Below are positions 9,406 through 16,956 of a DNA stretch of 39,813 nucleotides, piece by piece (within the stretch, counting starts at the first letter, position 1; the number at the start of each line of letters is the position of its first letter). The notes under the pieces are model-generated. The model saw only the letters and a program-made list of their open reading frames with translations, made no database searches and was not told the origin of the DNA. This DNA is from Deltaproteobacteria bacterium (GTDB lineage: Bacteria; Myxococcota_A; Polyangia; Nannocystales; Nannocystaceae). The position numbers and the translations under genes were made by a program. The DNA lies in assembly GCA_003696955.1 (NCBI GenBank), contig RFGU01000059.1:1-39813 (forward strand), given 5' to 3'.

Positions 9406-12045
9406 GTGACGCCCACGAACGAGGCGAACGCCCGTTCCGGCCGTTTGGCCGCCCAGGTGGAGCGGATCTTGGAGGCGCGGCCCGTTCGGATCCTGCTCAG
9501 CGCGGCCATCGTCGCCAGTCTCGTGCCCGACTTCGAGGCACCTTGGCCCATGGCGTGGTTTGCCACGTTGTTCGCGGCGGAGTTCGTCGCTCGGGGCTTC
9601 GTGCTGTGGGATACGCGGCGCCGCGGCGTCGATGGAGGGGTCGGCATCGGGGCGTGGGGGCTGCTGGTGCTCGACTTCCTGGCGCTTCTTTCGTTCGCGC
9701 CGGTCCCGGCGACGTGGCAGGAAGCCCGCTGGCTGCGGGTGTTTCGGCTCAGCCGGATGCTCCTGCTCGCGGGTTACTGGGCCCCGCTCGCCCGTGACCT
9801 CTGGGTCATCGTCTCGCGACGGGAACGATGGCAACAGGTGATCTGGATGGGGGTTGCCGTCGCACTGCTCTCCTTCGCCGGTGCCACCCTCATCTTCCAC
9901 CTCGGTGACGGCGAGGTGGACTTCGACGGCGACGGCCGGATCACGGCGCACGATCGAGGGTTCTTCAACCTGTTGTGGTGGTCGTTTCGGCAGATCCAGG
10001 ACCCCGGCAACATGATCGCCTCGCCGCGGTCGGTTGCCGCCCTCGTCGTCAGCCTGGTCCTGACCGTCTTCGGGTTGTTCCTCGTGTCGTTCCTCATCGG
10101 TCTGGGCACGGACGTGGTGCGCGAGCTGCTCGAACTCGGTCGCGTGCGCCCCCCCGGACTTGCCGCCCACACCGTCATCGTCAACGTCGACTCTCGGATC
10201 GAGGAACTCTTGCGGGAGCTGTTCCGCTTCTATCGCAAGTCGGAAGGGCTGCGCCGCGCCCTTCGATCCCCGTCCCGGCTCCATCGCCTGTGGGACGGGC
10301 TGCGGGGCACGGTGGGGCCGGACTTCGTGGTGACGGGCAAGACCGCGGAAGAACCGGAGTTCCTCAAGGACCGTGATTTTCGCCGCGTGATCTACCGCGC
10401 GGCGACCGAGCGCGAGCAAGATTTCCTCGAACGGGTGGACGGCCATCGCGCACGCCGTCTCCTCTTGCTCGCGGATCACGAGCGGGAGGATGCGGACGCT
10501 CGAACGGTCGAGACGCTCTTCTTCCTTGCGTCCGCCCTCGACGCGGAAGACCCCGGCCACGACGGTTCACGCCTCTTGCTCGCCGAAGTGCTCGACGAGG
10601 CCCACGTGGCGGCCGCGGAGACCGCCGTGGCCCGGGCTCGCACGGTCCGTGGCATCACCGTCCCCTCGGAGCGTCTCATTGGGCTCTTCTGGGCCACCTG
10701 TCTGCGGGAACCGGGCGCAGGTCGCCTCCTGGTCGAACTCCTCACGAGCCACGGACGGGAGATCTACACCGTGATCTTCGACGCGCGCGCCCTTTCGTTT
10801 CGCGTCTCCCGCCCACCGTGGCTGCCGGCCGATCCCGTGGCCGCCATGGGACCGTTCGTCGAACACGCCCTGTCGTTGCCCAAGCGCCCGGTCGCTCCGC
10901 TTGCGCTCCTGTGCGGACGGCCGGGTGACGAAGCCTACGGGCACCTCGACGTGTACTTCGGAGGCGGCGAGACACCGGCCGCGCCCGTGCGCGGCATCGT
11001 CGTGGTGGCCGACAACGTGGCAGGTGCCCGCGCCCTGGCGACCGATGAACGATCCGAGGCCCCGCCGCCCCCCGCGAGCGTCTGGCCCCTCGACGTGGCG
11101 CCGTCCGCCGGCCTGGGCGACGCGTCCGGCACCGGGCGGCCGCGCGTCGTGGTGTTCGGGTTTCGGCGCAGCACGGCGCACATGGTGGCCGACCTGCTTC
11201 GGGCCGAGCCCGCTGCTTCGTTGACGGTCGTGGTCGGCGACGAGCAGGAGGCCGACGGCGTCCGACGCGCCCTTGGCGCACACGCCCTGTCCTGCTCCCT
11301 TTCGGGTGCGAGCCACGAGAGCGGGGTGTTCGAAGTTGCGGCCACGACGATTCGCTACCGGTGTAGACATGGGGAGGGGACGGTGGAGATTGCGGTCGCG
11401 GACCGGACCGCGGTCGCCGACCCCACGTTCCTCGACGATCTCCCCGGGGGCCTGGGATCGGTGTGCGAGGTCGATGCCGTGTGTTTCGTGGCGGATCCTT
11501 CGGGAGCCGCCGACGCGCGAATCACCGCGACCGTGTTCGAGATCCTGACCCTCGCCACCGCGCGCCGCCTCGTGCCACCGCGCCTCCTGGTCGAGGTGTC
11601 CGAGACGGATCTGGCCAATCGGCTCGCGGCGGACCTCTTCGCGCGCTTCCCCGACGTACCCGACCGGGTGGAGGTGCACGCCTACGATGCGTTGCGTTCG
11701 TTCCTGTTGTTCCAATCCGTCGTCGTGCCGGGGTTCGACGCCATCTATACGCGGATCCTCTCGTCGCGTGGCCACCGGCTGCGGCGCGTGGTGCCCCGCG
11801 CCCAGCCGCCGGCGTCCATCGCGTTCCCGGACCTGGTGCGGTCCTGCGCGGCGCGGGGACTTCGGTTGATCGCCGTGGAGGAGGGCGACGGCCCGACGGA
11901 TCCGCACCGTACGCTGCACGTCGCCCCCCTCCCGAACGATCCGGGCTATGCGGTGTATCCTGGCCGGCTCGCGGCCCTGTGGGTCGTCATGCCCGAGGAC
12001 GGGGCGGCGCGTCTCGAATCGGAGGGGGCGTCCCCAGGTCCGTGA
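9406..12045 (+). CDS. CASTOR/POLLUX-like ion channel with RCK domains and a pore-side EF-hand loop
   Basis: From GTG 9406 the product is 879 aa. Five hydrophobic segments (about residues 28-41, 50-69, 83-98, 145-166 and 207-233), plus an Arg-spaced helix at 107-125 resembling a voltage-sensor S4, make a six-helix channel layout. The pore loop reads LWWSFRQIQDPGNM (189-203), close to the A-D-S-G-N filter of plant CASTOR/POLLUX rather than the T-V-G-Y-G of potassium channels. Directly before it, residues 172-183 (DFDGDGRITAHD) form a perfect EF-hand loop on the predicted extracytoplasmic side. The long cytoplasmic part carries two Rossmann-like RCK regions (from about 254, HTVIVNVDSRIEELL, and again at RPRVVVFGFRRSTAHMV). 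An upstream ATG at 9346 has a good Shine-Dalgarno but would add 20 residues with A/T-ending codons unlike the gene. The end overlaps modC by 59 bp, tail to tail. Confidence 0.82.
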   Translation: MTPTNEANARSGRLAAQVERILEARPVRILLSAAIVASLVPDFEAPWPMAWFATLFAAEFVARGFVLWDTRRRGVDGGVGIGAWGLLVLDFLALLSFAPVPATWQEARWLRVFRLSRMLLLAGYWAPLARDLWVIVSRRERWQQVIWMGVAVALLSFAGATLIFHLGDGEVDFDGDGRITAHDRGFFNLLWWSFRQIQDPGNMIASPRSVAALVVSLVLTVFGLFLVSFLIGLGTDVVRELLELGRVRPPGLAAHTVIVNVDSRIEELLRELFRFYRKSEGLRRALRSPSRLHRLWDGLRGTVGPDFVVTGKTAEEPEFLKDRDFRRVIYRAATEREQDFLERVDGHRARRLLLLADHEREDADARTVETLFFLASALDAEDPGHDGSRLLLAEVLDEAHVAAAETAVARARTVRGITVPSERLIGLFWATCLREPGAGRLLVELLTSHGREIYTVIFDARALSFRVSRPPWLPADPVAAMGPFVEHALSLPKRPVAPLALLCGRPGDEAYGHLDVYFGGGETPAAPVRGIVVVADNVAGARALATDERSEAPPPPASVWPLDVAPSAGLGDASGTGRPRVVVFGFRRSTAHMVADLLRAEPAASLTVVVGDEQEADGVRRALGAHALSCSLSGASHESGVFEVAATTIRYRCRHGEGTVEIAVADRTAVADPTFLDDLPGGLGSVCEVDAVCFVADPSGAADARITATVFEILTLATARRLVPPRLLVEVSETDLANRLAADLFARFPDVPDRVEVHAYDALRSFLLFQSVVVPGFDAIYTRILSSRGHRLRRVVPRAQPPASIAFPDLVRSCAARGLRLIAVEEGDGPTDPHRTLHVAPLPNDPGYAVYPGRLAALWVVMPEDGAARLESEGASPGP

Positions 12046-12757
12046 ACTCGGCGACGAAGGGGGTCGCCGGGGCGGCGCGCAGGTCTTCCAAGTTACCGTA
12101 TTGGACGATGCGGCCTCCTTCGAGCACGGCGCACGGCGCGTCCATGGCGGCAGCGTCCCGGACGTCGTGGGAGACGAAGATCGTGGGACCCGACCGTTTG
12201 CCCACCAGGGCCGAAAGGTGCGTACGCATGGAGCGACGGGCGGCCGCGTCGAGCGCGGCGAGGGGCTCGTCGAGCAGCAAGATGGCGGGTTCGATCACGA
12301 GGGCGCGGGCGAGGGCCACGCGTTGGGCCTCGCCGCCCGATAGGTCCGCGGGGCGGCGGTCGGCAAGGTGCAGGGCGCCGTGGGCTTCGAGGACGGCCCG
12401 TGCTCGCTCCGTGCGCTGCGCCGCGTCGAGCCGCGCCGAGCCGTGGCGCAAGCCGTAGGCGACGTTCTCGAGGACGGAAAGATGGGGGAAGAGGCCGAAC
12501 CCCTGGGGAACGTAGCCGACCCGCCGTGTCTCGGGCGGTACGCACACGTGCGCGTCTTCGTCGTAGAGAACCGTGTCCCCCAAGGCGATGCGTCCACCGT
12601 CGGGGCGCAAGATCCCCGCCACCGCGCGTACGAAGGAGGTCTTGCCGGCGCCGTTGGGGCCGACCAGCACCAAGGGCCCGGTCACCCGCAGGCGCACGTC
12701 GAGATCGAAGCCACGCCGCGCGAACGTCACGTGCACGTCGAGGACGTCGGAGGTCAC
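11987..12757 (-). CDS. modC: Molybdate ABC transporter ATPase ModC (short form)
   Basis: This is the ATP-hydrolysing subunit of the ModABC importer. The 256-aa product has Walker A GPNGAGKT, the Q-loop YVPQGFGLFPHLSV, the ABC signature LSGGEAQRVALARAL, Walker B ILLLDEPLAALD and the switch His in FVSHDVRDAAAM. The GTG at 12757 overlaps the modB stop (GTGA), and GGAGG lies 5 nt upstream. E. coli ModC is about 350 aa with a C-terminal molybdate-binding TOBE region. Here the protein ends soon after the ATPase core, so TOBE is absent. The assignment to molybdate rests on ModA and ModB; sulfate or tungstate specificity is possible. The last 59 bp overlap the channel gene on the other strand. Confidence 0.88.
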   Translation of the reverse strand: MTSDVLDVHVTFARRGFDLDVRLRVTGPLVLVGPNGAGKTSFVRAVAGILRPDGGRIALGDTVLYDEDAHVCVPPETRRVGYVPQGFGLFPHLSVLENVAYGLRHGSARLDAAQRTERARAVLEAHGALHLADRRPADLSGGEAQRVALARALVIEPAILLLDEPLAALDAAARRSMRTHLSALVGKRSGPTIFVSHDVRDAAAMDAPCAVLEGGRIVQYGNLEDLRAAPATPFVAEFTDLGTPPPIRDAPPRPRA

Positions 12758-13545
12758 GCGGCCCTCCGGGTCCAGGGGGCTGCACCGGCACGGACGAGAG
12801 CGAGCAGCACCACGGCCGTGAGTGCGGCGGCGAGGGAGAAGGCGATGGCCAGGGATAGATCGCCCTCGAGGACCGTGTAGATGGCGAGCGGCAGGGTCTG
12901 GGTCGTGCCCGGCAGGTTGCCGGCGAAGATCAGGGTGGCACCGAACTCGCCGAGCGCCCGAGCCCAGGCGAGGCCGAGGCCGGTGGCGAGGCCACCGGCG
13001 GCCAGCGGCAGGACGATCTGTACGGCGGCTGCCGTACGGCTCGCACCGAGGGTACGGGCCACGTCCACGAGGTCGTTCGGTACGCTGCGAATGGCCGAGA
13101 CGGCGGCCTTGACGAAGAAGGGGGAGGCCACCACGACTTGGGCCAGCACCACGGCGAGGGCGGTGAAGGGGACGTGGATTCCGAGACTCGACAACCAGGC
13201 GCCCAGCCATCCCCCGCGTCCGAAGGCGGCCAGCAGGGCGACACCCACCACCGCCGGCGGCAGCACGATGGGCAGATCGAGCAGGGCGAGCAGGAGGCGA
13301 GCGACCCGGCCGCGCGAGCGCGCGAGGTAGAGGGCAAGGGGAAGCCCCGCGGCGACCGTCGCCGCCATGGCGACGGCGGAGGTCCGTAGGCTCAGTGCAA
13401 GGGCCGGCGCGAGGGCCGGATGGGCGACGGCGCGGGAGATGTCGCCACCCGTCACCGACAGTACGAGGGCGGCCAGGGGAAGCAGGTACAAGCCGACGAG
13501 GCTGCCGGCCAGCACGGCGCCGAGGGCGGGGATGGGCCGAATCAT
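12754..13545 (-). CDS. modB: Molybdate ABC transporter permease ModB
   Basis: The 263-aa inner-membrane permease begins MIRPIPALGAVLAGSLVGLY and has about five to six hydrophobic segments. The cytoplasmic coupling motif of binding-protein-dependent permeases (E-A-A-x3-G-x9-I-x-L-P) appears as VARTLGASRTAAAVQIVLPLAAGG, and GEFGATLIFAGNLPGTTQTLPLAIY is the highly conserved ModB C-terminal stretch. The ATG at 13545 overlaps the modA stop (ATGA), showing translational coupling. The frame continues upstream through modA in another reading, but that extension is Arg-rich and not protein-like. Confidence 0.95.
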   Translation of the reverse strand: MIRPIPALGAVLAGSLVGLYLLPLAALVLSVTGGDISRAVAHPALAPALALSLRTSAVAMAATVAAGLPLALYLARSRGRVARLLLALLDLPIVLPPAVVGVALLAAFGRGGWLGAWLSSLGIHVPFTALAVVLAQVVVASPFFVKAAVSAIRSVPNDLVDVARTLGASRTAAAVQIVLPLAAGGLATGLGLAWARALGEFGATLIFAGNLPGTTQTLPLAIYTVLEGDLSLAIAFSLAAALTAVVLLALVRAGAAPWTRRAA

Positions 13546-14330
13546 GGGGGGGGCGGTGGACCGAAGCCGTAGTCTGCCAGCACCTCGGCCGCCTCGTCGG
13601 ACAGCAGGAAGTCGAAGAAGGAGGCGGCATCGGGCCGCGGGGCGCCGGGGCCGGCCACGATCGCCGCGTGCAGGACGGTGGGAACCCGCAGGTGGTCGGG
13701 CAGCGGCAGCGCCCGAAGATGCGGGTCGGCCGCGACGTTCGTGGCGTAGACGAACCCCGCGTCGACCTCCTTGCGCGCCACCTTGGCGGCGACGAGGCGC
13801 ACGTCCGGCTCGTAGGAGACGACGGCGCGTCGCAAGGCCTCGGCAAGCCCGCGGTCTTCGGTGGCTTCGAGCCGCGCGAGGAAGGTTCGGGCCGCCATGC
13901 CCACCGGGACGGCCTCGGTGCCCATGACGATGGTGGCACCGAAGGCGAGATCGTCGAGATCGGCGATGGGCGCGTCCGCCGGCACGGCGATGACCAGCTC
14001 GTTGGTGGCGAAGGGGCCTTGCCGCGTCGTGCGGCCTGCGGCCGCGAGGTCCTCGACGTGGCGGGCGTGGGCCGAAAGGAACACGTCGGCGGGGGCGCCG
14101 TGTTCGATCTGCATGCGCAGGATCTGGCTGCCGGCGAACACCGGATCGATCCGCACGTCGGTGTGCGTCCGCGCGAACGCCAAGGCGAGGGCCGGCAGAA
14201 CCCGCGTCAAGGAGGCGGCCGCGAAGACGGTCACCGATCGCGATGCGTCCGGCTGGCCGCTGCACGCGACCATCGCACAAAGTGCAACGAGTCCGGCCAG
14301 AAGTCGTCTGCGGATGGGTGAGGGGCGCAT
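13542..14330 (-). CDS. modA: Molybdate-binding lipoprotein ModA
   Basis: ModA is the extracytoplasmic solute-binding protein that delivers molybdate to ModBC. From the ATG at 14330 the product is 262 aa with a signal peptide ending in CAMVAC, so it is probably a lipoprotein. The mature protein opens with VTVFAAASLTRVLPALALAF, the standard ModA start. It continues with VFAGSQILRMQIEHGAPADVFLSA, which carries oxyanion-contacting Ser and Gln-type positions, and VARKEVDAGFVYATNV, a signature of the family. The ATG at 14357 is in frame but adds nine residues with no ribosome site. It is the first gene of modABC, with 4-nt overlaps at both junctions. No ModE-type regulator gene lies in the window. 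A 6-bp hairpin (GGCCCG/CGGGCC, 14349-14363) is in its probable leader. Confidence 0.92.
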   Translation of the reverse strand: MRPSPIRRRLLAGLVALCAMVACSGQPDASRSVTVFAAASLTRVLPALALAFARTHTDVRIDPVFAGSQILRMQIEHGAPADVFLSAHARHVEDLAAAGRTTRQGPFATNELVIAVPADAPIADLDDLAFGATIVMGTEAVPVGMAARTFLARLEATEDRGLAEALRRAVVSYEPDVRLVAAKVARKEVDAGFVYATNVAADPHLRALPLPDHLRVPTVLHAAIVAGPGAPRPDAASFFDFLLSDEAAEVLADYGFGPPPPP

Positions 14331-14690
14331 GCGCGATCCGTGACCTTTGGCCCGCATCGGGCCGGTGGGGCCGTCGAAGGTGTAGCATCCGGCCCGGCGC
14401 GGGCCGCCCCGATGCCGGCCGATCCGTTTCCGGGTGGCCGGTGGCCGGTGAGCACATGGCCGGCACCCGCGTGGCCGACCCCCCGACCGTGGACCGAGAG
14501 CGGGCGTCGAGGCCGGTTGTGGTCTCTCGTGCGCTGCCGGCCCTCGGCCATCCGGTCCCGAGGGACGAAGGCGTCCGGCGGCCGGGCTGGCCGAGCTTTC
14601 GGCGTCCCCCCTCTCCCGTCGGGCTGCGATCGGGGTGCGGGACGAACGAGGCGTTGACGAAGGCCGCGCCGATGACCGACGATCACCCTG
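14331..14690. other. Divergent intergenic region, modA / first tandem paralogue
   Basis: This 360-bp gap carries a perfect 6-bp hairpin at 14349-14363, a TAGCAT hexamer on the plus strand at 14383-14388 (candidate -10), and a short tandem GGCCGGT repeat near 14436-14450. Open frames through it are Arg/Pro-rich shadows. No riboswitch or known operator was recognised. Confidence 0.5.
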
Positions 14691-15794
14691 GTGGTGTGCC
14701 GACGCGCAACGTCCACGTTGGCTGGAAGGTCACGGCCGAGGATGTGGCTTTGCGGCGGAACCATCGCCGTCGCGATGGCCGCCGGGGCACCCCCGGCGAT
14801 GGCCGTCTCCCCGGACGGGCGCGTCCCGGTACAGCGGCCCGAGAAGCTCGACCGCCCGGCGGATGCACGGGAGACCGTCGAAGCACGGCCGATGGACGAT
14901 GCGCCGCCGCCCGCGATGTCGGACGGAGACGGCCAACCGCAGGCATCCGAGGAAGCGCCGCGCGGCGAGACCGAGGCACAATCCTCCCACGCGGCGTCGA
15001 CCGGCGCATCCGCCCGGGAGGATGCGCCCCCGGCCGCGGAGGGCGCGCCGCCGTCGTCGGTTCCGCCGGCGAGTCCAGGGGCTCGGTCCCGCGCCGAGGC
15101 GTCGCCTGCGCCGGCGGTTCCGCCGCTGCCGTCCCGCGCGGTCGACGACGAGCGTGCGCCGGGGCTCGATCCGCTCCGCGATGCGAGCCCCCGAAAGGGG
15201 CCTTCCCGACGCGGCACCGCACTGATGGTGACCGGCATCGTGATGGGTGGGGCCGGCCTGCTCGCGCGGGACCTCGTGTTCGTCTTCGATCTCGTGGGGA
15301 TGCGCCGGGCGGCCCGCCGGCCGCCCACCGACGTCGAGACCGAGATCGACTACTTCTGGATCACACCCTACATCGTGGCTCCAGCTCAATTGCTCTCTGC
15401 GCTTCCGGCGAGTCTGGTGGCGACGGGGGCCTTTCGGCGCGGGCGTTGGCGTGCCTGGTACGCCCCGGAGGAGGGGGCTCCGAACGTGAACCGATTGCGC
15501 AAGCGGGCCAGTTTCGGCTGGACCCTCCTGGGGCTCGGTTACGGGCTCTACCTGGTGGACATGATCGTGCTGCTGGCGCCTACGCCCCAGTTGGCCGATT
15601 CCGACTTCGGCCTCTACTTGACCCATATCGGACTATCCCTGGCCGGGACGGCGGCCATCACGACCGGCCTTGCCATTGGTCCGCACGCGGCTGGCCGCCT
15701 GCGCGGGCACGCGGAACGCGGGCGAGTCGCATGGACCGTGACGGCGGCGCCGGTGCGCGCCGGAGGAGGCTTGCAGATTGCCGGTCGCTTCTAG
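14691..15794 (+). CDS. Membrane protein of unknown function, tandem paralogue 1
   Basis: The 367-aa product has a hydrophobic N-terminal segment that fits a signal peptide (MWLCGGTIAVAMAAGAPPAMA), then about 130 residues rich in Ala, Pro, Glu and Ser, then four predicted membrane helices. These lie around TALMVTGIVMGGAGLLA, YIVAPAQLLSALPASLVATG, FGWTLLGLGYGLYLVDMIVLL and THIGLSLAGTAAITTGLAIG. The very C-terminus is APVRAGGGLQIAGRF. The next gene encodes the same layout with weak sequence similarity, so the two arose by duplication. The start is uncertain: GTG 14691 is given, while the ATG at 14742 would begin right at the signal peptide. No family name is recognised. The C-terminal motif is shared with the proteins at 15778 and 25415. 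Confidence 0.7.
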   Translation: MVCRRATSTLAGRSRPRMWLCGGTIAVAMAAGAPPAMAVSPDGRVPVQRPEKLDRPADARETVEARPMDDAPPPAMSDGDGQPQASEEAPRGETEAQSSHAASTGASAREDAPPAAEGAPPSSVPPASPGARSRAEASPAPAVPPLPSRAVDDERAPGLDPLRDASPRKGPSRRGTALMVTGIVMGGAGLLARDLVFVFDLVGMRRAARRPPTDVETEIDYFWITPYIVAPAQLLSALPASLVATGAFRRGRWRAWYAPEEGAPNVNRLRKRASFGWTLLGLGYGLYLVDMIVLLAPTPQLADSDFGLYLTHIGLSLAGTAAITTGLAIGPHAAGRLRGHAERGRVAWTVTAAPVRAGGGLQIAGRF

Positions 15795-16833
15795 CCACGT
15801 ACCACGCGGTGCGTCCGTCCTCGGGCGGGCGGCCTGCACGGGACCGTGGATGCCCGTGGTGGCCACGGCCGTCGCCTGCGCGCTCGGGTGGGCTTCGACG
15901 GTGCCCGCGCACGCGGCGATTGCAGCCCCGGCCGATCCCATGATCCCGGCACCTTCGGAGCAACGGCGTGACGACGCGCCGCATCCTCCTGCCTCCCCTG
16001 GGGATGAAGCGCAACCGGTGACGGCCGGGGCCGATTCGAACGTGTCGTCGTCCGAGGCTCCGGCGGACCTCGGCGCCCCCGGGGAACGTTCCGGCTCGGG
16101 TGCGCCCTCGACCGCAGGCGGTGCAGCCTCGCCCCCTCCGGCTCCGGCCCGGGCGACGCCGCCACCCATGGTCGGCGCCCCCGACGGGACGGCGACGCCG
16201 ACCTGGGAGGCGCCGAAGCCGTACCCCGCCCCCCTCGCCTACGGGGACGGCCTCGGTCCGCCGCCGTCGCGCCGGGGGTGGGGGCTCATCGTCTCGGGCG
16301 CCGCCCTCTCGGGGCTGCTGGTGACCGTTCGGGATGGCGTGCTGGCCACGGGGGTCGTCTTCGCCGGGTTCGACGGCGACAGCTCCTTCGGCCAGTTCCT
16401 CGTTTCCGTCACGGGGTCGTTGGACCTCTTGGTCGTGTTGTCCGGATCCCTCGTCGCCGGAGGTGCGTATCGCAAGGGGCGTTTCGATGCGAGACATACT
16501 CCGTTCGCCCTCGACGAGGCCGACCTGCGCCGGCGGGCGCGGGCCGGCTGGGCCTGGTTCGGCGTGGGCGCCGCGTTGCTGGCCGGGCAGATCGGCGTGG
16601 CCTACGGCCTCGCATCCGTCCCCTTCGGCGAATTTCGGAGGCGGGAGGGGCTCTATTGGAGCCACTTCGTCCTCTCCTTCGCCGGGACCGCGGCACTTGC
16701 GGTGGGCCTTTCCAAGGGGCCCTACACCGCGGGGTTGCTCGAGGGCGCAGGCGAACGCCGGCAGCCGTCCGTGATGTTGGCGCCTACCCCCGTGCGGGGG
16801 GGCGGGGGCGTGGCCGTCGCAGGACGCTTCTGA
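15778..16833 (+). CDS. Membrane protein of unknown function, tandem paralogue 2
   Basis: Like its upstream neighbour, the 351-aa product has a signal peptide (core VVATAVACALGWASTVPAHA), a Pro/Ala/Ser-rich linker of about 130 residues, and four membrane helices. These include WGLIVSGAALSGLLVTV, GSLDLLVVLSGSLVAGGAY, WAWFGVGAALLAGQIGVAYG and FVLSFAGTAALAVGLSKG. It ends LAPTPVRGGGGVAVAGRF. The TTG at 15778 lies inside the last codons of paralogue 1 and has a strong GGAGGAGG eight nt upstream, suggesting translational coupling. However, that GGAGGAGG also encodes the conserved Gly-Gly-Gly, so the match may be coincidence, and the ATG at 15850 remains possible. The shared motif between helices, A(Y/W)...R(K/R)GR(F/W), supports homology of the pair. 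Function unknown. Confidence 0.68.
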   Translation: MPVASSHVPRGASVLGRAACTGPWMPVVATAVACALGWASTVPAHAAIAAPADPMIPAPSEQRRDDAPHPPASPGDEAQPVTAGADSNVSSSEAPADLGAPGERSGSGAPSTAGGAASPPPAPARATPPPMVGAPDGTATPTWEAPKPYPAPLAYGDGLGPPPSRRGWGLIVSGAALSGLLVTVRDGVLATGVVFAGFDGDSSFGQFLVSVTGSLDLLVVLSGSLVAGGAYRKGRFDARHTPFALDEADLRRRARAGWAWFGVGAALLAGQIGVAYGLASVPFGEFRRREGLYWSHFVLSFAGTAALAVGLSKGPYTAGLLEGAGERRQPSVMLAPTPVRGGGGVAVAGRF

Positions 16834-16842
16834 GGTCGCGCC

Positions 16843-16876
16843 GTCGCCGGCCGGAGCGTCGTCGGCCAAGGGCGAC
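16843..16876 (+). terminator. Imperfect hairpin after the tandem-paralogue operon
   Basis: GTCGCCGGCCG pairs with CGGCC-AAG-GGCGAC (6 + 5 bp with an AAG bulge), ten nt after the stop of paralogue 2. No T-tract follows, so termination would be weak or Rho-assisted. Confidence 0.35.
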
Positions 16877-16956
16877 GAGCGCCTACGCGTCGTCCTGGCC
16901 CGTGCACGCCGGCGACCACGTCGTCGCGCCGGTATCTGGGAGGGGATTTGGGTGGG

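Noticed and set aside
14411..14657. Possible small gene after TAGCAT in the modA/paralogue gap
   Set aside because: The frame is almost entirely Arg, Pro, Gly and Trp with no codon bias or motif, so the TAGCAT alone is not evidence of a gene.
16834..16956. Strong intrinsic terminator between convergent genes
   Set aside because: Only an imperfect hairpin without a T-tract was found; it is listed with low confidence instead.
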